In this document: positions 32,599 through 42,585 of the stretch, one piece after another
How positions within the stretch are numbered: the stretch's first letter is position 1
Layout: the number at the start of each line of letters is the position of its first letter
Assembly (NCBI RefSeq): GCF_008973715.1
Contig: NZ_WBOL01000012.1
Coordinates: 1-64,000 of the forward strand
Reading direction: 5' to 3'
DNA from: Nitrincola schmidtii
Lineage (GTDB): Bacteria; Pseudomonadota; Gammaproteobacteria; Pseudomonadales; Balneatricaceae
DNA length: 64,000 nt
The notes under the pieces: generated by a model
Seen by the model: the letters and a program-made list of their open reading frames with translations, nothing else
What the model was told of the DNA's origin: nothing
Database searches by the model: none
Translations under genes and position numbers: made by a program

Positions 32599-32607
32599 TG
32601 CGATAAT
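32599..32607 (+). promoter_or_regulatory. rpoH: Extended -10 element upstream of rpoH
   Basis: TGC followed by GATAAT forms an extended -10, 86 bp before rpoH. No good -35 is seen at the normal distance, which fits the extended -10 type. Additional stress promoters cannot be excluded. Confidence 0.4.
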
Positions 32608-32692
32608 ATACATTAGAGATCACTGAACTTTTCTTAGATTTTTAGGTCACATGGTTAGCGAAAATTTCAGCCAACAAAGAGGTTATCACTAA

Positions 32693-33550
32693 ATGGGCAC
32701 AAACTTACGGGTTATAGAACACCTGTCACCAGGCGGTAACGTAAACGCCTACGTACAGACCGTGGGTGCGATTCCTATCCTCAACGCTGAAGAGGAGCGG
32801 GCGCTAGCTGAGCGGCTGTTCTATCAACAAGATCTTGAAGCGGCTCGTCAGTTAGTCATTTCGCATCTACGTTTTGTCGTTCATATAGCTAAAACTTACT
32901 CGGGATACGGATTGCCACTGAGCGACCTCATCCAAGAAGGCAATGTCGGTTTGATGAAAGCGGTTAAGCGCTTTGATCCAACCGTTGGTGTACGTCTAGT
33001 TTCCTTTGCCGTTCACTGGATTAAGGCAGAGATGCATGAGTTTATCTTGCGTAACTGGCGTATCGTTAAAATAGCTACCACGAAAGCGCAGCGTAAACTT
33101 TTCTTTAACCTACGCTCGCAGAAAAAATCGATCAACTGGATGAACAACGACGAAGTAGAAGCGGTTGCTAAAGACTTAGGTGTCGATGCTCACGTGGTTC
33201 GTCAGATGGAAGGCAGAATGGCATCCAGCGATACTTCCTTTGATGCTCCGGTGAGTGACGATGATGAAACGGCTTGGTCGCCAGCTCAGTATCTAGAAGA
33301 TGAAGAAGCTGATCCAGCGCTGCGCTTAGAAGCTGAAAACTGGGAAGAGACGTCTCAAAATCAGCTTGTTCAGGCAATGGAAGGGCTAGATGCTCGCAGT
33401 CGTGAAATTTTGAGTCGCCGCTGGTTAGCGGATGAAAAAGCGACGTTGCATGAATTGGCAGCAGAATATGACGTTTCTGCCGAGCGTATTCGTCAGCTAG
33501 AAAAAAATGCGATGAAAAAATTGCGAGAAGCGATGACCTTCGTCGCTTAA
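32693..33550 (+). CDS. rpoH: RNA polymerase heat-shock sigma factor RpoH (sigma-32)
   Basis: Directs transcription of chaperone and protease genes. The 285-residue product has sigma region 2 ([38 protein letters not shown]), the diagnostic RpoH box QRKLFFNLR and a C-terminal region 4 helix-turn-helix ([19 protein letters not shown]). It follows ftsX after 172 bp, the classic gammaproteobacterial position, and has its own leader. The AGAGG ribosome-binding site is moderate, allowing translational thermocontrol, which is inferred. Confidence 0.98.
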   Translation: MGTNLRVIEHLSPGGNVNAYVQTVGAIPILNAEEERALAERLFYQQDLEAARQLVISHLRFVVHIAKTYSGYGLPLSDLIQEGNVGLMKAVKRFDPTVGVRLVSFAVHWIKAEMHEFILRNWRIVKIATTKAQRKLFFNLRSQKKSINWMNNDEVEAVAKDLGVDAHVVRQMEGRMASSDTSFDAPVSDDDETAWSPAQYLEDEEADPALRLEAENWEETSQNQLVQAMEGLDARSREILSRRWLADEKATLHELAAEYDVSAERIRQLEKNAMKKLREAMTFVA

Positions 33551-33578
33551 CCATCAAACTGATAAAGATCCACATATT

Positions 33579-33601
33579 AAAGCCACCCTCGCGGTGGCTT
33601 T
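33579..33601 (+). terminator. Rho-independent terminator of rpoH
   Basis: AAAGCCACC pairs perfectly with GGTGGCTTT around a 5-nt loop. The T-run is short. Confidence 0.8.
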
Positions 33602-33711
33602 GTTATAATTATCGTTATAGTTTTCCAAATCTGACTGATTGATATTTGATTTTATGTATTAAGCCAAATATATCAGTTACTAATTTTTGTTTTAGATCGG
33701 AATTATTCACC

Positions 33712-34419
33712 ATGACAGATGCAGACCTTTCAACTAATCCATTACCTCAGCGACGCATACGTAGTTTTGTTGTGCGAGCAGGTCGCATGACGGAAGGTCA
33801 AGAGCGAGGCTATCGTGAAAACTGGCCGGACTATGGTTTAGAGCTGAGCGATGGCGTATTGGATTATGTTGAGTGCTTTGGCCGTGACGCCGCTGTTGTG
33901 CTGGAAATTGGTTTCGGTATGGGTGACTCTTTGATCGAAATGGCACGTCAAATGCCAGAGAAAAACTTTATTGGTATCGAAGTACATCCACCGGGAGTGG
34001 GTCGTCTGTTAGGCAGAATTAAAGAAGAAGGTTTAACCAATATTCGTGTTTACTGTGATGATGCCGTAGAAGTGCTGGCGCAATGCATCCCTGATAAGAG
34101 TTTAGATGGCCTGCAATTGTTTTTCCCGGATCCTTGGCCAAAAAAGCGCCACCATAAGCGCCGTATCGTGCAACCAGAGTTTGCCCAGTCGATCCGTCAT
34201 AAGCTGAAGATCGGTGGCCATTTTCATATGGCAACGGATTGGCAACCCTATGCAGAGCATATGATGGAAGTCATGTCAGCCGCAGAAGGTTATGCCAATG
34301 CTATGGGTGAAGGTGTTTATGCCGATCAACCTGAGTGGCGTCCGGTTACTAAATTCCAAAAGCGTGGAGAGAATCTGGGGCATGGCGTTTGGGACCTTAT
34401 CTTTAGCCGAGTGAGCTAG
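33712..34419 (+). CDS. trmB: tRNA (guanine-N7-)-methyltransferase
   Basis: Methylates G46 of tRNA with SAM. The 235-residue protein has the SAM loop [11 protein letters not shown], the [12 protein letters not shown] segment and the catalytic [17 protein letters not shown], all TrmB hallmarks. The frame is open to 33646. The start at 33712 (MTDADLST) fits the family length, though its ribosome-binding site is weak. Confidence 0.96.
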   Translation: MTDADLSTNPLPQRRIRSFVVRAGRMTEGQERGYRENWPDYGLELSDGVLDYVECFGRDAAVVLEIGFGMGDSLIEMARQMPEKNFIGIEVHPPGVGRLLGRIKEEGLTNIRVYCDDAVEVLAQCIPDKSLDGLQLFFPDPWPKKRHHKRRIVQPEFAQSIRHKLKIGGHFHMATDWQPYAEHMMEVMSAAEGYANAMGEGVYADQPEWRPVTKFQKRGENLGHGVWDLIFSRVS

Positions 34420-34462
34420 CCTGAGTGAGACCTTCGCGTAAATGAATCAGGAGGGTTCTTCT

Positions 34463-35485
34463 ATGCAACTAGACTGGTTGAAAGTACTTATGCTGACGGG
34501 GGTTTTTATTCTCGTTTTATTGGGTACATGGATCGCTTTTGCTGAAAAAGATCCTCAGTTAGAGCGTGAAATACGAACAGCGACACAGGAACAGTTAGAA
34601 GAGTGGTTCCCAGAAGCCATGGCTTTGCCACCCGAACTGGTTGGATTTCAGCGCGGAGACTCTGAATCAGTTGCACCACAAGTGGTGTTAATTCATGGCC
34701 TCGATGAACCCGGTGGAATTTGGAATGAAAGCCTTGCTGCTTTTGATGAGGCAGGAATCGAAGCATGGGAGTTTCGTTACCCTAATGATCAAGCGATTGA
34801 CCGAAGTGCTGACTTACTTGCTCAGTACTGGAGTGCATTGCAAACTGATCAGCCGATCATTCTGATAGGACACAGTATGGGCGGCTTGGTCATTCGTGAC
34901 TTTGTCACTCGTTGGCGCTATCCGGTAGATGGAGATGGCGTTGATGGACCGGAAGTATTAGGGGTTATTCAGATTGGCCCGCCTAATCAAGGATCTGCTT
35001 GGGCACGCTTTCGAGCTTGGCTAGAAGTCAGAGAGTGGCTAAGCCATATTCCAGAAGGCCAACTGTCACCCTTTATCGGATTTAGACAAGGTACTGGTGC
35101 GGCCAAAATCGATCTGCGCCCAGGTAGTCAATTTCTGACAGACTTAAACTCACGCGATTGGCCCTATCAGGTAAAGATTCAGATTATCGGTGGCAAGTTA
35201 AGTGAACCAACCTATGCCATGCTGGAAAATATTGATCAGATAGCGCGTGATCTAGAGATAACCAATGTTCGCGAACGAATGGAAACATGGTGGGATGAAA
35301 TAGGTGATGATTTGGGGGATGGCGTTGTACCTTTATCCTCCTTGCCCTTTAATGGTGCACCGGAACCGATGTTATTTCCAGCGTCGCATCGAGGTTTATT
35401 GATTACGATGCCGCTAGTCGACACTCCTGCACCCGCAATAGCGCCGATGATCGATATTGTAAAATCTTGGCAAAGCAGTCCTTAA
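34463..35485 (+). CDS. Membrane-anchored alpha/beta hydrolase (lipase-like)
   Basis: The 340-residue protein has an N-terminal membrane anchor (about residues 8-27), so the catalytic part faces the periplasm. The nucleophile elbow is GHSMGG. A likely Asp lies in GDGVVPLSS and a likely His in ASHRG, the order of PGAP1/triacylglycerol-lipase-like enzymes. IHGLDEPGG is the oxyanion region. Substrate is unknown. The start at 34463 is set by CAGGAGGG seven bases upstream; the frame opens at 34442. A bidirectional terminator follows. Confidence 0.82.
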   Translation: MQLDWLKVLMLTGVFILVLLGTWIAFAEKDPQLEREIRTATQEQLEEWFPEAMALPPELVGFQRGDSESVAPQVVLIHGLDEPGGIWNESLAAFDEAGIEAWEFRYPNDQAIDRSADLLAQYWSALQTDQPIILIGHSMGGLVIRDFVTRWRYPVDGDGVDGPEVLGVIQIGPPNQGSAWARFRAWLEVREWLSHIPEGQLSPFIGFRQGTGAAKIDLRPGSQFLTDLNSRDWPYQVKIQIIGGKLSEPTYAMLENIDQIARDLEITNVRERMETWWDEIGDDLGDGVVPLSSLPFNGAPEPMLFPASHRGLLITMPLVDTPAPAIAPMIDIVKSWQSSP

Positions 35486-35543
35486 GTTGTTTTTCGATAG
35501 TTTGCTTGCCGTGTGGATTTAGCGTTAAGCAGAGTAGAAAACG

Positions 35544-35576
35544 TAAAGGGGTAACGAATATCTCGCTACCCCTTTA
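35544..35576. terminator. Bidirectional terminator between the lipase-like gene and cpxP-like gene
   Basis: TAAAGGGGTA pairs perfectly with TACCCCTTTA between two convergent genes, with short T-tracts on both strands. Confidence 0.75.
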
Positions 35577-35578
35577 GA

Positions 35579-36064
35579 TTATGACTCTCGAGATTGACGA
35601 CGCTCTTGGCGCATTTCTTGTCTTTCTTCGCGGCTAGAGGCTTTCATATCACAGTCACCTTTACGTTTAGCCTGTTGCCCCATTTGCTCTCTTTTGCCTT
35701 GACGTTGCTCAAGGCGTTGTTCTCGGTGTTCCTGTAATTGAGCCTGTTGCTCTTCAGTTAGGATGGCACTTAAACGCTCTTGCATCTGTGCTTGCCGTGC
35801 TTCACGAACTTGGTTTCGTTGCTCAGTGGTTAGAGGTGATCCATCATTTTGTCTCATTGCAGCTTGGCGTGCATCTCGAGAAAGGCTTGATTCCTCTTTT
35901 AATGCCTGCAACGCTTCACGTTGTTCTTCAGTTAAATCCAAGATTTGTGTATAACGCTGCATGTTTTGTTGACGATCAGTTGAGCCGCGCTCGGCAAGCG
36001 CAATGGCGCTGAAGCTTAAAGCTAGGGTTAAAATACCTATTTGAGTCAGTGTAAACGTTTTCAT
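35579..36064 (-). CDS. Spy/CpxP family periplasmic protein
   Basis: A 161-residue periplasmic helical protein. The signal peptide ends near SAIALA. Two LTxxQ motifs, the hallmark of the Spy/CpxP family, are seen (LTEEQREAL and LTEEQQAQL), with a third variant LTTEQ. The C-terminus is very rich in Arg, Gln and Glu. CpxP restrains the sensor CpxA and acts as a chaperone. The gene is divergent from the cpxR-cpxA pair with a CpxR box in between, the E. coli arrangement. The start at 36064 is supported by CGGAGC. Confidence 0.88.
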   Translation of the reverse strand: MKTFTLTQIGILTLALSFSAIALAERGSTDRQQNMQRYTQILDLTEEQREALQALKEESSLSRDARQAAMRQNDGSPLTTEQRNQVREARQAQMQERLSAILTEEQQAQLQEHREQRLEQRQGKREQMGQQAKRKGDCDMKASSREERQEMRQERRQSRES

Positions 36065-36139
36065 GGCTGTTGCTCCGAATTGCATTCTCTTTGATGTGTT
36101 AAGTATGCGTCAGCACAATGCAAAGTAGGGTTGCAAAAC

Positions 36140-36154
36140 GTAAAGTTGCGTAAA
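36140..36154. promoter_or_regulatory. CpxR binding box in the cpxP/cpxR intergenic region
   Basis: GTAAAGTTGCGTAAA is an exact match to the CpxR consensus GTAAA-N5-GTAAA. It lies 76 bp before the cpxP-like start and 54 bp before the response-regulator start, so it could serve both divergent units. Confidence 0.88.
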
Positions 36155-36207
36155 GTTGCTCGCACTAGTGTCCATTGAGACTATCCTAGGCAGCAAAGGA
36201 GATAAAA

Positions 36208-36933
36208 ATGAGCACGCATCACATGATCGATAAAAGCAGTTACCCTCGAATTTTGATTATCGATGATGATTCGTCTTTAAGTGCGTTGCTACAGCAGTAT
36301 CTGAATAACGAAGCCTTTAATGTAGATATGGCCGAATCCGCCGAAGCTGCGGAACGTTGGCTTGCATCAAACCCTCCACCTGATCTAATGATTTTAGACA
36401 TCATGATGCCGGGCAAAAGTGGTTTGGAGCTATTACAAAGCTTACGTCCAAGGATGTCTATTCCTGTGATTATGTTGACCGGTCGTGGCGATGATATCGA
36501 TCGCATCTTAGGTTTAGAGATGGGCGCTGATGACTATCTAGCCAAACCCTGTAATCCAAGAGAGCTTCTAGCTAGAATTCGAGCGGTATTAAGGCGTAGC
36601 CAGAACCAACCAACCTTATCAGTGGGGATATCCTTATCTGGCATTCATTTAGATCCTGCCAGTCGCGAAGTAACGGTTAACGGACAAGCGGTGGAGTTTA
36701 CCGGAACTGAGTTTAATGTATTGCACACTCTCATGGCGCATGCCGGTGAAGTAGTGTCTAAAGAAAGTCTGACAGAGAAAGTTCTGCATCGAAAACTGAC
36801 GCTGTATGATCGAGCGATTGATGTTCATGTCAGCCGAGTAAGGCAAAAACTCAGCGATATTTCTCCCCAAACCTCCGAGTTAATTAAGACGGTCAGAGGT
36901 GCAGGCTATCAATTTATTCGGGCACAAGCATGA
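36208..36933 (+). CDS. cpxR: OmpR-family response regulator, CpxR-like
   Basis: A 241-residue response regulator with a receiver domain (about 14-125) and a winged-helix output domain (about 145-238). The phosphoacceptor is Asp64 in LDIMMPG. The acidic pair IIDDD and switch residues T/K (MLTGRG, LAKPCNP) are in place. The C-terminus carries VDVHVSRVRQKL-like (IDVHVSRVRQKL) and the VRGAGYQFI ending. Neighbouring CpxP and the CpxR box support the name. Good AAGGAG ribosome-binding site; 4-bp overlap with the kinase gene. Confidence 0.9.
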   Translation: MSTHHMIDKSSYPRILIIDDDSSLSALLQQYLNNEAFNVDMAESAEAAERWLASNPPPDLMILDIMMPGKSGLELLQSLRPRMSIPVIMLTGRGDDIDRILGLEMGADDYLAKPCNPRELLARIRAVLRRSQNQPTLSVGISLSGIHLDPASREVTVNGQAVEFTGTEFNVLHTLMAHAGEVVSKESLTEKVLHRKLTLYDRAIDVHVSRVRQKLSDISPQTSELIKTVRGAGYQFIRAQA

Positions 36934-38216
36934 AGTGGTATCAAAAACTTTTTTTTAAAGTCTTTATCGTGACATGGCTCGTCAGTGTATTGCTGATGGG
37001 TGGACTGGTGTTTGGTTTGCTTAGGGCCAATGAAACACATCATTGGCAAGCCTTGATGGAAACGCGCGCGGCTGGCTATGCACAGCTAGTATTGGAGCGC
37101 CAAGAAGCGAATGGCGATGTTCGGCACCGTCATGATTCTGATAGAAATCGAGGTCGTTTTTCACTGCGCATGACAGATCTTGAAACTGGACAAGTTATTC
37201 AGGACTTTCGACGACCCATGGCCGCAAGTGAAGTGGTTGCCTTTCAGTTAGTGGCGGATAACAACCGTACTTATTTGATCGAAATTCCTCGACCGGAACA
37301 GCCTTTGCACTTGGATAGAATGCTTAGATTTATACTCTCGGTACAGATGGTACTGATTATCATTATGGCCATGCTAGTGGCGCTGTTTGTCAGCTTGTGG
37401 GTAGTCAAACCAATTAACCGTCTAAAGCTGTTTGCTCGCTCCCTGCATGATGAACAGAACCTATCGAGTCGAACCGATTCTCAGCTTAATGCGCGAAACG
37501 ATGAAATTGGTGAACTAGCACGTGAGTTTGATGCGATGGCGGGATATGTCGAAAAAACGCTGCAAGCACGACAGCAGTTACTTCGCGATGTTTCCCACGA
37601 ACTGCGTGCACCGCTGGCGCGAATGCAGGTAGCGACAGCGATTTTAGAGCAACAATCCACTCAGATTGAAAACCCATTACTTGGCCAAATAAATCGTGAA
37701 TCTGAACAGCTGGCAAAATTGATAGATCAGTTACTGTCGTTATCTCGACTCGATGATAAAACGCTGACAATGACAAGCTCGATAGAAGTTAAGTCATTTA
37801 TAGAGTCGATAGGACAACAATGGTTACTGCTGTATCCAGAACACCACTTGGACATTGTTGTTAATCCCGAGTCACTGAATGTGACCTTAAACACAGGTTT
37901 GTTAGAGCGAATTCTAAGCAATGCACTGGAAAACGCTTTCAAGTATTCGCCCAAAGGAAGCAGTGTCAGTGTGTCAGTTTCGCAGCAAGTTAATGCCTTA
38001 AGTTTAATCATTTCAGATCAGGGGCCTGGCATTGACGATCAGCATTTAGAGCAAATATTTGAACCTTTTTATCGACTGGATGACGCCATCCAAGGATATG
38101 GCTTGGGACTGAGCATACTTAAGAGCGCTGTTAGACGTTTACACGGAGAGGTGGTTGCGAAGAACACAGCAAAAGGCGGGTTGACGATAATGATCACATT
38201 ACCCAATTCAAATTAA
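36930..38216 (+). CDS. cpxA: Sensor histidine kinase, CpxA-like
   Basis: A 428-residue membrane kinase. Two membrane helices (about 11-30 and 136-158) enclose a periplasmic sensor of about 100 residues, shorter than that of E. coli CpxA. HAMP (about 158-212), the phosphoacceptor His223 in DVSHELRAPLARMQ and an ATPase domain with NALENAFKYS, DQGPGID and GYGLGLSI follow. It is expected to respond to misfolded envelope protein and phosphorylate the upstream regulator. Confidence 0.9.
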   Translation: MKWYQKLFFKVFIVTWLVSVLLMGGLVFGLLRANETHHWQALMETRAAGYAQLVLERQEANGDVRHRHDSDRNRGRFSLRMTDLETGQVIQDFRRPMAASEVVAFQLVADNNRTYLIEIPRPEQPLHLDRMLRFILSVQMVLIIIMAMLVALFVSLWVVKPINRLKLFARSLHDEQNLSSRTDSQLNARNDEIGELAREFDAMAGYVEKTLQARQQLLRDVSHELRAPLARMQVATAILEQQSTQIENPLLGQINRESEQLAKLIDQLLSLSRLDDKTLTMTSSIEVKSFIESIGQQWLLLYPEHHLDIVVNPESLNVTLNTGLLERILSNALENAFKYSPKGSSVSVSVSQQVNALSLIISDQGPGIDDQHLEQIFEPFYRLDDAIQGYGLGLSILKSAVRRLHGEVVAKNTAKGGLTIMITLPNSN

Positions 38217-38276
38217 AGCTACCATCCTTGTGCAGATGGCAGCTTTATAAAGGGCAATTCAACGTAAATAGTCAGT

Positions 38277-38618
<342 letters not shown>

Positions 38619-38634
38619 TTAACTCCTTTAGGCT

Positions 38635-38662
38635 GCCCGTGGCAGACAGCCCGTGGCAGATC
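38635..38662. repeat. Tandem 14-bp repeat upstream of the downstream P-II gene
   Basis: GCCCGTGGCAGA occurs twice in a 14-bp periodicity just upstream of the 38615 start codon. Purpose is unknown. Confidence 0.6.
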
Positions 38663-38713
38663 AAAAATGATATGAATCGTTTTCTACGTAAAGTATACCT
38701 GCATCCGACACAT

Positions 38714-38739
38714 AAAAAAGGGGTCACAGTGGACCCCTT
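38714..38739 (-). terminator. Rho-independent terminator of glnK-amt
   Basis: On the minus strand AAGGGGTC pairs with GACCCCTT, followed by a run of six T. It separates amt from the downstream P-II gene. Confidence 0.9.
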
Positions 38740-38762
38740 GGGATTTACATAGTTTTTAGCGA

Positions 38763-40037
38763 TTATTTCTTGCTAGCAACAAACTCTGGGTAAGCTTCCA
38801 TACCACATTCAGCGATATCGACACCCTCGTACTCTTCTTCTTCAGTCACACGGATACCCATGATCGCTTTCAGAATAGTCCATACAATCAAGCTGGCAAT
38901 GAAGACCCAAGCGAAGATTGAGATGATGCCAAGGATCTGAGCACCGAAAGTAGCATCGCTGTTGGTGAAAGGTACAACCATGACACCGAAGATACCAACC
39001 ACACCGTGAACAGAGATCGCACCAACAGGATCATCGATCTTAACTTTATCAAGCATCACGATTGAAGCCACTACAATACAACCAGCGATGGCACCAATGA
39101 TAGTTGCAGTTAACGCGGTGGGTGCTAAAGGTTCTGCAGTGATAGATACAAGACCCGCCAATGCTCCGTTTAACGCCATGGTTAAGTCAGCTTTCTTGAA
39201 CCATAGACGAGCTAGAACCAGAGCCGCAATCACACCACCTGCAGCAGCAGCGTTGGTGTTTACAAACACTTGAGCTACGTTGTTGGCAGAGTCGATATCT
39301 GACATTTTAAGCTCAGAACCACCGTTGAAGCCGAACCAACCCATCCACAGGATGAAGGTACCTAGGGTAGCGAGTGGTAGGTTAGCACCTGGGATCGCAT
39401 TGATTTGACCATCTTTACCGTACTTGCCTTTACGAGCACCTAGTACTAACACACCAGCCAGAGCTGCAGCAGCACCTGCCATGTGAACGATACCTGAACC
39501 TGCAAAGTCAGAGAAACCAGCTTCACTTAAGAAACCACCACCCCAAGTCCAGTAACCGCTCACTGGGTAAATCAGACCCGTCATGACCACTGCAAATGCC
39601 AAGAATGCCCAAAGTTTCATACGCTCAGCAACCGCACCAGATACAATTGACATACAGGTTGCAACGAATACGACTTGGAAGAAGTAATCAGAACGCATTG
39701 AGTAGTAAGGACCATCTTCGCCACCAGATAGCACATCATCAACGCTATTTTCACCGCCAATTAGGCCGCCAAAGCTTGGGAATATTCCACCCTCAGCAGA
39801 GCTGTACATGATGTAGTAACCACACAACAGGTACATGGTACAAGCGATGGCAAAAAGTGAGATGTTTTTAGTGAGTATCTCAGTGGTGTTTTTCGAGCGA
39901 ACCAAGCCTGCTTCCAACATAGAGAAGCCAGCCGCCATCCACATGACGAGCGCACCACAGATTAAGAAATAAAAGGTATCGATTGCATAAGCGAGATGTT
40001 TAACATCATCGGCTGTGCTTAGAAGAAGTTCTTCCAT
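38763..40037 (-). CDS. amt: Ammonium transporter
   Basis: A 424-residue polytopic protein of the Amt family with eleven expected membrane helices. Family segments include FFQVVFVATCMSIVSGAVAERM, DFAGSGIVHMAGA (with the pore His), WFGFNGGSE and the second pore His in HGVVGIFGV. The 3' tail is acidic. It conducts ammonium and is blocked by GlnK. It follows glnK by 39 bp under the sigma-54 promoter. Confidence 0.97.
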   Translation of the reverse strand: MEELLLSTADDVKHLAYAIDTFYFLICGALVMWMAAGFSMLEAGLVRSKNTTEILTKNISLFAIACTMYLLCGYYIMYSSAEGGIFPSFGGLIGGENSVDDVLSGGEDGPYYSMRSDYFFQVVFVATCMSIVSGAVAERMKLWAFLAFAVVMTGLIYPVSGYWTWGGGFLSEAGFSDFAGSGIVHMAGAAAALAGVLVLGARKGKYGKDGQINAIPGANLPLATLGTFILWMGWFGFNGGSELKMSDIDSANNVAQVFVNTNAAAAGGVIAALVLARLWFKKADLTMALNGALAGLVSITAEPLAPTALTATIIGAIAGCIVVASIVMLDKVKIDDPVGAISVHGVVGIFGVMVVPFTNSDATFGAQILGIISIFAWVFIASLIVWTILKAIMGIRVTEEEEYEGVDIAECGMEAYPEFVASKK

Positions 40038-40076
40038 TGTTTAGCCCTCCATCAGGCGTGTAATCAAAAATTCAGA

Positions 40077-40427
<351 letters not shown>

Positions 40428-40496
40428 TTATGGATACAAATTCATCAAGTAGTTAAGACGATTGCCTTAAATCCACTTGCCTTGATTCGTTTTATA

Positions 40497-40511
40497 GCGA
40501 AAGCCGTGCCA
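40497..40511 (-). promoter_or_regulatory. Sigma-54 promoter of glnK-amt
   Basis: On the minus strand TGGCACG-GCTT-TCGC matches the consensus TGGCACG-N4-TTGC with one difference, and GG and GC have the required 10-bp gap. The start of transcription would be near 40485, 70 nt before glnK. Confidence 0.85.
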
Positions 40512-40609
40512 TGTTTTTAAATCTGTTGTAAAACAATAATATAAAATTAATTGAATTGTTTTCTGAGCTTATATTGCAGTGCATCAAAGTTTTAAATAGC
40601 CAAGATGGT

Positions 40610-40641
40610 GCGCTAATTTGGTGCGCGCACTGATTTGGTGC
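40610..40641. promoter_or_regulatory. Tandem NtrC binding sites upstream of glnK-amt
   Basis: GCACTGATTTGGTGC (40627-40641) fits the NtrC pattern GCAC-N7-GTGC. GCGCTAATTTGGTGC (40610-40624) fits with one mismatch. Centres are 17 bp apart and lie about 130-150 bp upstream of the sigma-54 start, a typical enhancer position. Confidence 0.82.
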
Positions 40642-40741
40642 AGTATTGATAGAGCGGGCAGGATAAGCGGTTTAAAGGTGCTTAAAAACAGTAAATACGT
40701 TAAGCTAACAGCATACAATTGAGTGTGGAGTAATCAGAATT

Positions 40742-41014
40742 ATGATTCACCAGAAACTAGCAGAGGGTCTGTCTGAACAACTGGCCCAGTTTATGAACGG
40801 TGCAAAAGAGTTGCCCGGACAGCAAGTGATACAGCAGCAGATGCAGGCTGTTTTGCAGCAAGCCTTGAGTCGTCTAGACCTCGTCACGCGTGAAGAGTTT
40901 GATACACAAAAAGCGGTCTTATTAAGAACCCGTGAAAAACTCGAAGCACTTGAGCGCAAAATAGATGCAATGGAAGCCCAGCAAGTTAGCAGCGAATCCA
41001 ACGATGCAGTTTAA
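40742..41014 (+). CDS. ubiK: Ubiquinone biosynthesis accessory factor UbiK
   Basis: A 90-residue coiled-coil protein of the BMFP/YqiC family. UbiK assists the UbiJ-containing Ubi complex in late ubiquinone synthesis under air. The opening MIHQKLAEGLSEQLAQFM, the middle LDLVTREEFDTQKAVLLRTREKLEALE and the acidic coiled coil are typical. It lies upstream of comM as in many gammaproteobacteria. Confidence 0.92.
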   Translation: MIHQKLAEGLSEQLAQFMNGAKELPGQQVIQQQMQAVLQQALSRLDLVTREEFDTQKAVLLRTREKLEALERKIDAMEAQQVSSESNDAV

Positions 41015-41058
41015 TAACCCATAATCAAAATCGATTTAATTAGCCAAGGAAGGCTTCT

Positions 41059-42585
41059 ATGTCACTCGCCACTGTTTATAGCCGTGCCCAACTCGGCATC
41101 ACCTCCCCTTCAGTTACGGTCGAAGTCCATTTATCGGGTGGCTTACCTGGCATGGCCATGGTGGGGTTACCTGAAACCGCAGTCAAAGAAAGCAAAGAGC
41201 GTGTTCGTAGTGCCCTGATTCACGCAGGCTTTGACTTTCCGCAACGACGCATTACAGTCAACTTGGCTCCTGCTGATCTGCCTAAAGAGGGTGGACGTTA
41301 TGATTTAGCGATCGCTTTAGGGATTCTCCAAGCATCGGGTCAACTCAAAAGCCAAACGCTAGATCAGCACGAAATTGTGGCTGAATTAGCACTCTCTGGA
41401 GAAATTCGACCGATACGTGGAGCCTTGCCAGTCTCATTAGCCTGTGGAAAAGCGGGTAGGACATTAATTTTACCTGCCCATAACGCAGATGAGGCGACGT
41501 TGCTTGGTGATACTCCTGTCATCGCGGCAACACACCTTCTGGATGTCTGTCGTTATTTAAGCGGTAAAGCAGAAGCTTCATTTCATCAACCGGATAGAAC
41601 ACAGATCAAGCCGATAACATCGCCAGATCTTGCAGATGTGAAAGGGCAGTTTCAAGCGCGTCGCGCTTTAGAGGTTGCAGCGGCAGGGCAGTTGAATCTG
41701 TTGTTTAGTGGCCCTCCCGGCAGTGGCAAAAGCTTACTGGCGGCATGCCTACCGGGAATTCTGCCAGAGTTAACCCTTGCCGAGCGTTTAGAAGTCGCTT
41801 CAGTGCATTCCTTAGTTGGATTGCCTGTTCATGCCTGTTGTCAGGGACAGCGTCCTTTTCGTGCAGTCCACCATACCGCATCAGCCGTTGCATTGGTGGG
41901 AGGCGGTGCAAATCATCCTAGACCTGGAGAGATTTCGTTAGCAACCCAGGGAGTTTTATTTCTTGATGAAATGCCGGAATTTCCGCGAAGGGTACTGGAT
42001 TTGATGCGAGAGCCGATGGAAACAGGCAAGATTTTAATCTCAAGAGCACTCAGTAAAGTAGAATATCCAGCTGCATTTCAATTGGTCAGTGCAATGAACC
42101 CGTGCCCCTGCGGACATTATCAAGACGGTACTGATAGATGCATTTGCACACCGGATCAAATTCGACGTTATCAAGGCCGTGTTTCAGGGCCATTATTAGA
42201 TAGGATTGATCTACAGTTGTGGGTGTCGGCTTTGTCTGCGGACACGTTATTGCAACCAACCGAGCCTGCGGAGTCAAGCATTACGGTTAGACAGCGTGTT
42301 GCTGCGGCACGAGCGCGACAGGAGCATAGGCAAGGTTACAGTAACCGCTATTTACAAGGACGTGATTTAGAAACTTATTGCCAGTTGACGCCTGATACAC
42401 GGACTATTTTATTACGAGCCATGGAGCGACTGCATCTTTCAGCGAGGGGGTGTCATCGTGTATTAAGAGTAGCTAGAACGCTTGCGGATTTAGATGCGGT
42501 TGAACCTATTCAGAAAACTCATTTATTAGAAGCGTTAGCCTTTAGAGGGATGGCATCGAAGAGGGATCATTCAGAAGCTCTATAA
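41059..42585 (+). CDS. comM: Mg-chelatase-like AAA+ ATPase ComM (YifB)
   Basis: ComM is a hexameric helicase promoting branch migration during natural transformation. The 508-residue protein has the N-terminal ChlI-like domain (LATVYSRAQLGI), Walker A GPPGSGKS, Walker B LFLDEMPEF, the NPCPCGHY cysteine segment and a C-terminal AAA lid. Its 3' end overlaps the convergent EAL gene by 44 bp. Confidence 0.95.
   Translation: MSLATVYSRAQLGITSPSVTVEVHLSGGLPGMAMVGLPETAVKESKERVRSALIHAGFDFPQRRITVNLAPADLPKEGGRYDLAIALGILQASGQLKSQTLDQHEIVAELALSGEIRPIRGALPVSLACGKAGRTLILPAHNADEATLLGDTPVIAATHLLDVCRYLSGKAEASFHQPDRTQIKPITSPDLADVKGQFQARRALEVAAAGQLNLLFSGPPGSGKSLLAACLPGILPELTLAERLEVASVHSLVGLPVHACCQGQRPFRAVHHTASAVALVGGGANHPRPGEISLATQGVLFLDEMPEFPRRVLDLMREPMETGKILISRALSKVEYPAAFQLVSAMNPCPCGHYQDGTDRCICTPDQIRRYQGRVSGPLLDRIDLQLWVSALSADTLLQPTEPAESSITVRQRVAAARARQEHRQGYSNRYLQGRDLETYCQLTPDTRTILLRAMERLHLSARGCHRVLRVARTLADLDAVEPIQKTHLLEALAFRGMASKRDHSEAL

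Noticed and set aside
33168-33575. 135-codon frame antisense to rpoH
   Set aside because: A shadow of rpoH; no independent start signal or domain.
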